Shown: positions 27,839 through 35,464 of the stretch, piece after piece | Layout of the letters: each line of letters begins with the position of its first letter | How positions within the stretch are numbered: the first letter of the stretch is position 1 | Assembly: GCA_016715205.1 (NCBI GenBank) | Contig: JADKBC010000017.1 | Span: forward strand, 1 to 64,000 | Reading direction: 5' to 3' | Origin: Holophaga sp. | GTDB taxonomy: Bacteria > Acidobacteriota > Holophagae > Holophagales > Holophagaceae | Length of the DNA: 64,000 nt | The notes under the pieces: generated by a model | What the model was told of the DNA's origin: nothing | Seen by the model: only the letters and a program-made list of their open reading frames with translations | Databases searched by the model: none | Program-made: the position numbers and the translations under genes

Positions 27839-29062
27839 ATGAACTATCGTGAACTGTTCCGGGTGGCGCTCCGTGCGCTTCGGGCACACAAGCTGAGGAG
27901 CTTTCTCACGCTGTTGGGCGTCATTATCGGCGTCACGACCATCGTGGGCGTGGTGAGTGTCATCAGTGGCTTGAACACCTACGTGCGAGAAAAAGTCATC
28001 GTTCTTTCTCCGGATGTCTACATCCTCACCCGGTTCGGCATCATCCAGAGCCGGAAGGAATTTCTGGATGCCCTCAAACGCCCACCCATCACCTGGAGCG
28101 AGTACGAACGCACCGCAAGCTCGATCCAGAGAGCCACCATGGTGGGGGTTGGAACCGGGCGCAGTGGGGCCGTCAACTTTGGCAAGAAACGCTTGGCTGA
28201 TATCACTGTCACCGGTGTAACGCCCAATTTCGCGCAGCTCTTCAGTCTAGAATTCGAATCAGGCAGCTTTTTCACCGAGCGGGAAAACGACGCGTTCCAA
28301 CCTGTGGCGGTCATTGGCGCGAACATCCGTGACGAGTTGTTCCCTGGCCTGGACCCCATCGGCAAAACCATTCTGGTGCGTGGCCTGCCCTTCCGGGTGA
28401 TCGGGCTCATGCCCAAACAGGGTCGCAGCATCGGTTTCACCCAGGACAACCGTGTCTACGTTCCGGTGCAGGTCTATCGCACCAATTTCATGCCTACCAA
28501 CCAATCGCTGGAAATCTACATCAAGGCGGCAGGTGGTATTCCTGGCATGGATGCTTCCATGGACGAAACCCGCGCGTTGTTCCGCGCCATGCGTCACACC
28601 AGCTTCCGGGCACCGGATCCCTTCGGCGTGATCACCCAGGAGGCTGCCCAGCAGATCTGGCGCCAGATCAGCGGCGCCGCCTTCATCTTGATGATCCTGG
28701 TGGCCTCCGTGAGCCTGGGCGTGGGTGGCATCGTCATCATGAACATCATGCTGGTGAGCGTTACCGAGCGCACACCCGAGATCGGCATTCGCCTCGCCAT
28801 CGGCGCCCGGAAAAAAGATATCCGCCGACAGTTTCTGTTGGAGGCCGCCCTCCTTTCCATGGCAGGTGGCGTGGTGGGTGTGCTGATGGGCAGCGCCATC
28901 GCCCTGCTTGTCAAAGCCGTGGCTGGTTTTCCCGCAGAAGTCACCCTTGGCATCGTATTCACCAGCATCACCCTTTCCACCCTGGTGGGCTTGGCGGCGG
29001 GATTCCTGCCCGCGCGCCGCGCGTCCAACCTCGTCGTCATCGACGCCATCCGAGCGGAGTAA
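27839..29062 (+). CDS. MacB/FtsX-type ABC permease 1
   Basis: 407 residues with the layout of MacB-core permeases. There is one N-terminal membrane helix ([24 protein letters not shown]), a periplasmic domain of about 210 residues, and three C-terminal helices ([24 protein letters not shown] and two more). The family signature [21 protein letters not shown] is present. No nucleotide-binding domain is fused, unlike MacB itself. It is followed at 3 bp by a second permease; the two probably form a heterodimer with the adaptor upstream. An ATPase must come from elsewhere. Confidence 0.88.
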   Translation: MNYRELFRVALRALRAHKLRSFLTLLGVIIGVTTIVGVVSVISGLNTYVREKVIVLSPDVYILTRFGIIQSRKEFLDALKRPPITWSEYERTASSIQRATMVGVGTGRSGAVNFGKKRLADITVTGVTPNFAQLFSLEFESGSFFTERENDAFQPVAVIGANIRDELFPGLDPIGKTILVRGLPFRVIGLMPKQGRSIGFTQDNRVYVPVQVYRTNFMPTNQSLEIYIKAAGGIPGMDASMDETRALFRAMRHTSFRAPDPFGVITQEAAQQIWRQISGAAFILMILVASVSLGVGGIVIMNIMLVSVTERTPEIGIRLAIGARKKDIRRQFLLEAALLSMAGGVVGVLMGSAIALLVKAVAGFPAEVTLGIVFTSITLSTLVGLAAGFLPARRASNLVVIDAIRAE

Positions 29063-29064
29063 CC

Positions 29065-30351
29065 ATGGCTGCCGCTCTCAAGAAACCCAACATCCTCCGC
29101 GCCGTGGGCAAGGAAAATTTCCTGTTCGCCCTGCGGGCCATGTTCTCTCAAAAACTGCGCAGCTTCCTCACCCTTCTGGGCATCGCCGCAGGGGTCGCCA
29201 CCGTCATCGCCATGGTGAGTTTCGTGGTGGGCTTCAACAACGCGGTAACGGAAGCCTTCACGGCCTTTGGTACGACCCTGGTCCAGTTCCAGAAGTACGA
29301 ACCACGCTTTGGGCAAGGTGGCCCATTGCCCGAAGAACAGAAGCGACGCCGGGATCTCACCCGCGATGACGCGGAAGCCCTGAAACGTCTGTCCACCTTG
29401 GCGGCGGCAGTGTCTCAGGAACGGTATTCCTTTGGCACGGGCGTGACCATCAAGAACCGGAAGGGCGAAGAGGCCAACGGCCCCACCTTCTGCGGCACCA
29501 ATCCGGATTACGCTCCCGCAAACAACAGCACCGTGAACGACGGCCGCTTTTTTGTGGATGCCGACGTCATCCACGCCTCCCACACCTGTGTCATCGGCCC
29601 CGATGTGGTGAAGGCTCTCTGGCCTCGCAAGGATCCCCTGGGCCAGGAATTGATGGTGAACGGTGTGCCTTTCCAGGTGGTGGGCGTACTCGACAAGAAA
29701 CCAGAATTCGGGGATGGCGGTGCCAACAACATCGTCTTGATTCCCATCAGCACCTTCGATGAGATGTTCCCCCAGATCAAGAATGGCGGCGGCGATACCA
29801 TCCACATCGCCACCATTCCCAAGGATCCCGCCCGCATGGACGAGATGACCGATCAGGAAGTGGCGATCCTGCGCGCACGGCGCGGGTTGAAACCCAACCA
29901 GCCCAATGATTTCGCCATTTTCACCAGCGAGGGACAGCTTCAGCAGTTCAAGCAGATCACCGGCGGCATCGCGGGTGCCATGATCCTCATCGCAGGTATT
30001 GCCCTGGTGGTGGGCGGTGTGGGCGTCATGAACATCATGCTGGTGACGGTCACCGAGCGCACCCGGGAGATCGGCGTGCGCAAGGCCCTCGGCGCCACCC
30101 GCAAAGACATCGCCGCGCAGTTCCTGGTGGAGGCCGTCTCCCTGACCGGCGTGGGCGGCGCCATCGGCATCGCCGTGGGGCTGGGCATCGCCCTCCTCGC
30201 CCGGGTCGCGCTGGATTTCCCCACGGCGGCACCGCTCTGGTCCATTGTGCTGGGCTTTGGCGTGAGCACCGCCATCGGCCTCATCTTCGGCATGTGGCCT
30301 GCCTTGAAAGCAGCCAAGCAGGATCCCATCGAGGCCCTGCGGTACGAGTAA
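29065..30351 (+). CDS. MacB/FtsX-type ABC permease 2
   Basis: 428 residues, same layout as the preceding permease. The N-terminal helix is SFLTLLGIAAGVATVIAMVSFVVG. The periplasmic domain contains GTNPDYAPAN and GVPFQVVGVLDKK. C-terminal helices follow the signature VTERTREIGVRKALGATRKDI, and the end motif PALKAAKQDPIEALRYE is typical. There is no ATP-binding domain. It ends the recognisable efflux unit; the next gene is a carbonic anhydrase, not an ATPase. Confidence 0.88.
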   Translation: MAAALKKPNILRAVGKENFLFALRAMFSQKLRSFLTLLGIAAGVATVIAMVSFVVGFNNAVTEAFTAFGTTLVQFQKYEPRFGQGGPLPEEQKRRRDLTRDDAEALKRLSTLAAAVSQERYSFGTGVTIKNRKGEEANGPTFCGTNPDYAPANNSTVNDGRFFVDADVIHASHTCVIGPDVVKALWPRKDPLGQELMVNGVPFQVVGVLDKKPEFGDGGANNIVLIPISTFDEMFPQIKNGGGDTIHIATIPKDPARMDEMTDQEVAILRARRGLKPNQPNDFAIFTSEGQLQQFKQITGGIAGAMILIAGIALVVGGVGVMNIMLVTVTERTREIGVRKALGATRKDIAAQFLVEAVSLTGVGGAIGIAVGLGIALLARVALDFPTAAPLWSIVLGFGVSTAIGLIFGMWPALKAAKQDPIEALRYE

Positions 30352-30406
30352 AACTGGAGTCCGCCTCCGCCCGCGCCGATAGGCCAAAGGTTGTCGGAGG
30401 TCTCCC

Positions 30407-31378
30407 ATGCTCGATCTGCTCCTTGCGGCCTGTCTGAGTTTCCCTGTCCATGCGGCGATGGAAGAACCACCCAAGCCCGAAGCGCCCAAGGCTGAGCCAG
30501 CCAAGGCCGCCAAAAAGCGAACTTCGGTGGCGGTTCCCGAAGAGGACGCTGCCGCCAAGGAGAAATCGACCACCCCTCCGGTACCCAAACCCGCTCCAAA
30601 GCCGAAACCACTGGCACCGCCTCCCGACACCAAACGCCTGGTGGAGGCCGAAGCCCGAGCCACCAAGCTGGCCGCCGAAAACGCGAAACTCCAAGAAGCT
30701 CTGGCGCGTAAAGAAGTTTCTGGAACCAGTGAGATCAAGAGCCCTGGCGAAGCCTTGGCGGAATTGAAGACAGGCAATCTTCGTTTCGTGGAAGGCCGTC
30801 GTGTCCGCACCCTGCTCGCCTCCCAGGACCCCGAGCTGCGCCAGACCTTGGCCAAGGGCCAGGCGCCCTTCGCGGTGATCGTCACCTGTTCCGATAGCCG
30901 CATGATGGATAACTTCATTTTTGATCAGGAACTGGGCAGGCTCTTCACGATCCGGGAAGCGGGTAACTGTCCGGATATCCAGGGCATCGCGTCGGTGGAA
31001 TACGCGGTGGAACACCTGGGTTCCAAGGTGGTGATCGTGCTGGGCCACACGGCCTGCGGGGCCGTGAAAGCCGTTGCTGAAGCAGGCGGAAAGCCCCTGC
31101 CCGGCAACCTCTGGTCCTTTCAGGCGGCCATGGCTGGGCTGCTGGAAACCACCCCCGAGGATCCCAACGAAAGCGCCGGGGATCATCTCCGCCATCTGGA
31201 ACGGAACAACGCCATCCGCCAAGCTCAGATCGTATTGGATCGCAGCGAGATCGTGCGGCATCTCGTGGGGGCGGGCAAGGTCCAGGTCCTGCCCGCGGTC
31301 TATGACCTGGGCACGGGCCACGTGACCTTCCTGGAACTACCCAAGGCTGCCAAGCAGGGGGAATCGGCGCATCATTGA
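30407..31378 (+). CDS. Exported beta-class carbonic anhydrase with long linker
   Basis: 323 residues after a GGAGG site. The C-terminal 210 residues are a beta-carbonic anhydrase: CSDSRM (zinc Cys and the Asp-Arg dyad) and GHTACGAV (zinc His and Cys), with ELGRLFTIREAGN between. It should interconvert CO2 and bicarbonate. The N-terminus is unusual: a short signal-like segment (MLDLLLAACLSFPVHA), then about 60 residues of Pro/Lys/Ala-rich linker, then a short coiled coil (RATKLAAENAKLQEAL). This suggests a periplasmic or membrane-anchored enzyme. It lies 55 bp after the efflux permeases and 4 bp before the decarboxylase gene, so it may support decarboxylation by handling CO2. Confidence 0.87.
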   Translation: MLDLLLAACLSFPVHAAMEEPPKPEAPKAEPAKAAKKRTSVAVPEEDAAAKEKSTTPPVPKPAPKPKPLAPPPDTKRLVEAEARATKLAAENAKLQEALARKEVSGTSEIKSPGEALAELKTGNLRFVEGRRVRTLLASQDPELRQTLAKGQAPFAVIVTCSDSRMMDNFIFDQELGRLFTIREAGNCPDIQGIASVEYAVEHLGSKVVIVLGHTACGAVKAVAEAGGKPLPGNLWSFQAAMAGLLETTPEDPNESAGDHLRHLERNNAIRQAQIVLDRSEIVRHLVGAGKVQVLPAVYDLGTGHVTFLELPKAAKQGESAHH

Positions 31379-31382
31379 GGGC

Positions 31383-32804
31383 ATGGACACTCACGAATTC
31401 CGCCGCCTCGGACATGACCTGATCGAATGGATCGCGGCCTACCGCGAGGGTATCGAAGGATATCCCGTCATGAGCCCCGCCCAGCCTGGCGACATCAGCC
31501 GCCAGCTGCCCCGCACACCGCCCCTAAAGCCCGAAGGTTTGGAGGCGATCCTGGGCGATCTGGACCGCATCGTGATGTCTGGTATCACCCACTGGAATCA
31601 CCCTGGTTTTTTCGCCTATTTCCCTTCCAATTCCAGCCTTTCGTCTGTGCTTGCGGATCTCGTCTGCGCCGGGCTGGGCAGCCAGGGCATGAGTTGGCAA
31701 ACCAGCCCCGCAGCCACGGAAGTGGAAGACGTGGTCATGGATTGGCTGCGCCAGATGCTGGGCCTTTCCGAGGCTTTCACGGGCGTCATCCAGGACACGG
31801 CCAGCACGGCCACCTTCTGCGCCCTGCTCTGTGCCCGGGAAAGAACCTCTGCCTTCAGCCAGAATCGCGGCGGCCTGCAAGCCGAAGCGGTGCCGCTGAT
31901 GGTGTACGCCTCTGATCAAGGCCATAGTTCCATCCCCAAGGCCGCGCTGCTGGCGGGCTTCGGCAAGGATCATTTGCGCCTGATCCCCACCGATGCTGAC
32001 CATGCCCTGCGGCTCGATCTCCTGGAAGCCGCCATCCAGGCTGACCTCGCTGCGGGCCGTAAACCCTGCGCCCTGGTCGCCGCCATTGGCACCACCGCCA
32101 CCACCGCCATGGATCCTCTGTGGGCCATGGCCGTGCTAGCCCAGAAATACGGCCTCTGGTTGCACGTGGATGCGGCCATGGCGGGCACGGCGATGATCTG
32201 TCCCGAATGCCGGAGCCTGTGGAACGGCGTCGAAGCCGCAGATTCCCTGGTGCTCAACCCGCATAAATGGATGGGCACGGGCTTTGATCTCACCGCCTAT
32301 TTCGTGCGCGATCCCGAACATCTCATTCGCGTGATGGGCACCAATCCCAGCTACCTGCACACCGCCCAGGATGGCGAGGTGCGCAATCTGCGCGACTGGG
32401 GTATTCCACTGGGGCGGCGCTTCCGGGCCCTCAAGCTCTGGTTCCTCATCCGCGACCAGGGGGTGGAAGGTCTCCAGGCCCGCATCCGCCGCGACCTTGC
32501 CAATGCCCAGTGGCTGAAGGAACAGGTTGATGCCGCACCCGGATGGGAGCGCATGGCACCCGTGGCGTTGCAAACCGTGTGCATTCGCCACGTCCCCGAT
32601 ACCTTGAGGGGTGATGAAGCCGCGCTCAAAACCCACAATCTCGCCATCGCGGAGCGCATCAACCATGCAGGGCGAAGTTATCTGACGCCATCCGTATTGA
32701 AGGGCCAGCAGATGATCCGCGTTTCCATCGGTGCCGAGGCCACCGAGCGGAAACACGTGGAAGCCCTGTGGGCGGATTTACAGGCCGCGACGCTGGGGCG
32801 CTGA
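31383..32804 (+). CDS. PLP-dependent aromatic amino acid decarboxylase family protein
   Basis: 473 residues, group II decarboxylase. The N-terminal domain has HWNHPGFFAYFPSNSS, typical of aromatic L-amino-acid decarboxylases. The cofactor region has VHVDAAMAG (Asp for the pyridine nitrogen) and NPHKWMGTGFD (Schiff-base Lys). The family converts Tyr, Trp, DOPA or related substrates to amines. Which substrate is used cannot be read, and some family members act as aldehyde synthases. The start at 31383 is 4 bp after the carbonic anhydrase stop. The C-terminal region is full length with HVEALWADLQ. Confidence 0.88.
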   Translation: MDTHEFRRLGHDLIEWIAAYREGIEGYPVMSPAQPGDISRQLPRTPPLKPEGLEAILGDLDRIVMSGITHWNHPGFFAYFPSNSSLSSVLADLVCAGLGSQGMSWQTSPAATEVEDVVMDWLRQMLGLSEAFTGVIQDTASTATFCALLCARERTSAFSQNRGGLQAEAVPLMVYASDQGHSSIPKAALLAGFGKDHLRLIPTDADHALRLDLLEAAIQADLAAGRKPCALVAAIGTTATTAMDPLWAMAVLAQKYGLWLHVDAAMAGTAMICPECRSLWNGVEAADSLVLNPHKWMGTGFDLTAYFVRDPEHLIRVMGTNPSYLHTAQDGEVRNLRDWGIPLGRRFRALKLWFLIRDQGVEGLQARIRRDLANAQWLKEQVDAAPGWERMAPVALQTVCIRHVPDTLRGDEAALKTHNLAIAERINHAGRSYLTPSVLKGQQMIRVSIGAEATERKHVEALWADLQAATLGR

Positions 32805-32850
32805 GCCATCCCAAGCCAAACGGTCGTTGCCGAGGATGCGCGGGTCTTTT

Positions 32851-33627
32851 CTATTCTTTGAACGCATCCACCAGTTCCTGCTGTACCCAGAGATTCCCGG
32901 CGATCACGCTGCCGCTCTCGAACCACCCTTCGCCGCCTTCCCAGTCCGAGATGAGCCCACCGGCTTCCTGCACCAGCAAGACACCTGCGGCCATGTCCCA
33001 CTTCTGCAGGCCCAGTTCGAAAAAGCCGTCATAGATGCCCGCCGCCACGTGGGCGAGATCCAGGGCCGCGCTCCCCGCCCGGCGGATGCCCTTGGCGCGG
33101 TAGAACGTCGCCTCCAGCGCCTTGGTGAAGAGCTTGAACCGCTCTCCCAGTTGAAAGGCGAAGCCTGTGGCCAGAAAGGCGCCATCCAGGCCTGACTGCT
33201 GGGAAATGGACATGGGCTGCCCGTTCCACGTGGCGCCTTCGCCGCGCGTGGCAAGAAAGAGATCTTCCCGTAGCGGATCCCACACGCAGCCCACCACTGG
33301 CCCCTGCGCGTCCCACAGGGCGACGGAAACGCACCAATGGGGAAAGCCCTGCACGAAATTCAACGTGCCATCCAAGGGGTCCACGATCCACACCCGGCTG
33401 TTCTCGCCCGAAGCACCCGTTTCCTCGCCAAGAAAGGAATACTGCGGAAAGCGCAGGTCCAGCTCAGCCTTGATGGCGGCCTCGGAAGCCCGATCCGCAT
33501 CGCTCACATAATCGTTTTTCGATTTTTCGGTGACGGTGCCGGGTTCCAGCTTGCGGAAATAGGGCACCAGCGCCCGACCTCCAGCCAGGGCGGCTGCCAC
33601 GCAGGCTTCACGTTGAGCTTCGAACAT
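32851..33627 (-). CDS. Inositol monophosphatase family protein (SuhB-like)
   Basis: 258 residues, with all metal-binding motifs of the family: SDADRASEAAIK, the Glu pair in GEETG, WIVDPLDGTLNF, and WDMAAGVLLVQEAGG near the C-terminus. It should hydrolyse inositol-1-phosphate or a related sugar phosphate in the cytoplasm with Mg2+. SuhB homologs also bind NusG/RNA polymerase in some bacteria, which cannot be judged here. It converges with the decarboxylase gene, leaving 46 bp with no clear terminator. It is divergent from the Nfu gene, with a 95-bp shared upstream region. Confidence 0.9.
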   Translation of the reverse strand: MFEAQREACVAAALAGGRALVPYFRKLEPGTVTEKSKNDYVSDADRASEAAIKAELDLRFPQYSFLGEETGASGENSRVWIVDPLDGTLNFVQGFPHWCVSVALWDAQGPVVGCVWDPLREDLFLATRGEGATWNGQPMSISQQSGLDGAFLATGFAFQLGERFKLFTKALEATFYRAKGIRRAGSAALDLAHVAAGIYDGFFELGLQKWDMAAGVLLVQEAGGLISDWEGGEGWFESGSVIAGNLWVQQELVDAFKE

Positions 33628-33722
33628 GCGAAAGCGCCTCCAGGTTCATGGCTCAGTATGGGGGGATTTCGGATGGTCAAACCTGACAGAAATGGTAAAC
33701 TTTAAAGGTTCGAGGTCAGCCG

Positions 33723-34265
33723 ATGCCCAAGGTCATCAACATTGAGCCCACTCCAAATCCAGATGCGCTGAAATTCATCCTTCAGCGACCCATTCTCAAA
33801 TCAGGGGTGCGTTCGTTCCGAGATTTTGCCGCTGCGGTGGGCGATCCCTTGGGCTCTTCCCTGTTTGCCCTGGGCAAGGTGACCTCCGTTTTCTACATGG
33901 ATCGTTTTGTTACCGTCAACAAGGAGACCACCGCCGAGTGGAGCGATCTCATCGACGCGGTCTGTGAAGTGGTCGAAGAGCACAACACCGAGGAAGAGGT
34001 CGGCTCCACCACGCCCGGCCTGCCTTCGGGCAGCACGGACGAAAAGTTGCTGCGCATCAATGCGGTGCTGGACCAGCAGATCCGACCTGGCCTTGCAGGC
34101 GATGGTGGAGGCGTGGAAGTCATCGATTTTGATGGCACGACTTTGCAGATCAGCTATCACGGTGCCTGTGGGTCCTGCCCCAGCGCCCAGGGCGGCACCC
34201 TGAGCTACATCGAAGGGTTGTTGCAGGATCAGGTCGATCCAGGCATTCGGGTAATCAGCTATTGA
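33723..34265 (+). CDS. Nfu-type iron-sulfur cluster carrier
   Basis: 180 residues in two parts. An N-terminal Nfu domain (about 1-90) has EPTPNPDALKFIL and GDPLGSSLFALGKV. A C-terminal NifU-like domain (about 105-178) has IRPGLAGDGGGVEVI and the cluster-binding CGSCPSA. Two subunits bind one Fe-S cluster across the CxxC motifs and pass it to apo-proteins. No other isc/suf gene is in the window. The ribosome site is weak (AGGT). The neighbour at 34336 begins 70 bp downstream. Confidence 0.92.
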   Translation: MPKVINIEPTPNPDALKFILQRPILKSGVRSFRDFAAAVGDPLGSSLFALGKVTSVFYMDRFVTVNKETTAEWSDLIDAVCEVVEEHNTEEEVGSTTPGLPSGSTDEKLLRINAVLDQQIRPGLAGDGGGVEVIDFDGTTLQISYHGACGSCPSAQGGTLSYIEGLLQDQVDPGIRVISY

Positions 34266-34335
34266 AGTTTGCGGATAGCTATCCATCGGTTACCTCGTTG
34301 GGGGGTATATTTCTATCCACCCCTCGAGTCAGCCG

Positions 34336-35421
34336 ATGACCGAAACCCGCCCGAAACCGAAGCGCAGCCGCCCGCGTACCCGCAGCGGCGGAAATTCCAT
34401 GAGCCACCTTCAGGCCTTGGGAGAACTGGTCGATCATGCCTTTCCGGATCCCACGCGGCTCTTCGACCACGGGCTTGCCCTGATGGTGCAGGAGCTGGGC
34501 GTGGATCACGCCGTGATGAGTCGCCTAACGGCCCTTGGCTGGGAAGCCTTCTGGTGGGCCACCGCCCCCGGCATCGAACCGGATCTGGCCATCCACGAGC
34601 CCGCCCACAGCTTCTGCCCCCACGTGCTGGAGCACCCGGGCCGCAGCTTGATGATCCGCGATGCGACCATCAACCCTGCCTGGAAAAACCACAGCGCCAC
34701 CAAACAGCAGGGCGTGAAAGCTTATCTAGGCGCAGCCCTCAATCAATCGGGGCGGATCATGGGCGTGCTTTCGGTAACAAGCCGCAGCCCCAAACAATTC
34801 AGCCGGGCCGAAGTGGCCATGGTGAAAGCCCTGGCCAATCTTTTTGGCAAAAGCCTCGAAGTGGAGCAGCTCAAGCACGAACTCCAGATGACCCGGGATG
34901 CCCTGGATCTAACCACCGCCGTGGTGGAAGACAGTGCCCTGGAATCTCCCGCCTCCCGCCTTCCCAATCTGCACTATCTAGATATTTGGTTGAAGGCGAA
35001 CCTGTTCCTGGCCCGCCGCCGGGGCGAGGCCATGGCCGTGGTGCGCTGGGCTCTCCCCCTGACTCCGAAATCCCGACGATCCCTGCAGGAAGTCTCCGAG
35101 GCACTGCGGGGCGAAGACCTGCTGGTGGATCTGGGGCAGGAAGAATTCCTGCTCCTGCTGCCGCGCACCGAGCAGGAAGGCGCCCAGATTCTTCTAGGCC
35201 GCATCCGGGAAAAACTCGGCACTGTACCCATGGGCGCCACCCTTTGGAGCCCTTTGCACCGCATCGACCGGGATGATTTCACCCTCAAACGGGCCACCAA
35301 ACGTGCCGCTCTGGCGCTGCATCGCAGCGCAGAAACGCGCACTGCCGCAGAAGCAAAGATCGTGTGGGACATCCTAGTCGTGAATCCCGACGAATTGGCT
35401 GATATTACAAATCCCTGGTGA
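34336..35421 (+). CDS. GAF protein with degenerate GGDEF-like domain
   Basis: 361 residues. A basic N-terminal tail is followed by a GAF sensory domain (about 25-175), with FCPHVLEHPGRSLMIRDA and YLGAALNQSGRIMGVLSV. A short coiled segment leads to a C-terminal half resembling a GGDEF domain: RLPNLHYLDIWL matches the usual LTGLPNRRYL helix, and the strand-loop where GGDEF should be reads LGQEEFLLLLP. The GTP-binding and catalytic glycines are missing, so diguanylate cyclase activity is unlikely; it may serve as a c-di-GMP or protein-interaction module. The start is uncertain; an ATG at 34399 is an alternative that would remove the basic tail. Confidence 0.7.
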   Translation: MTETRPKPKRSRPRTRSGGNSMSHLQALGELVDHAFPDPTRLFDHGLALMVQELGVDHAVMSRLTALGWEAFWWATAPGIEPDLAIHEPAHSFCPHVLEHPGRSLMIRDATINPAWKNHSATKQQGVKAYLGAALNQSGRIMGVLSVTSRSPKQFSRAEVAMVKALANLFGKSLEVEQLKHELQMTRDALDLTTAVVEDSALESPASRLPNLHYLDIWLKANLFLARRRGEAMAVVRWALPLTPKSRRSLQEVSEALRGEDLLVDLGQEEFLLLLPRTEQEGAQILLGRIREKLGTVPMGATLWSPLHRIDRDDFTLKRATKRAALALHRSAETRTAAEAKIVWDILVVNPDELADITNPW

Positions 35422-35464
35422 ACGCCCCCACCCCCTGCGTGCATCGAAGAACCGGAGGCTAGAT

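Noticed and set aside
28594..30918. 774-codon minus-strand frame
   Set aside because: It runs antisense through both ABC permeases and the carbonic anhydrase; its translation is low-complexity and matches nothing known.
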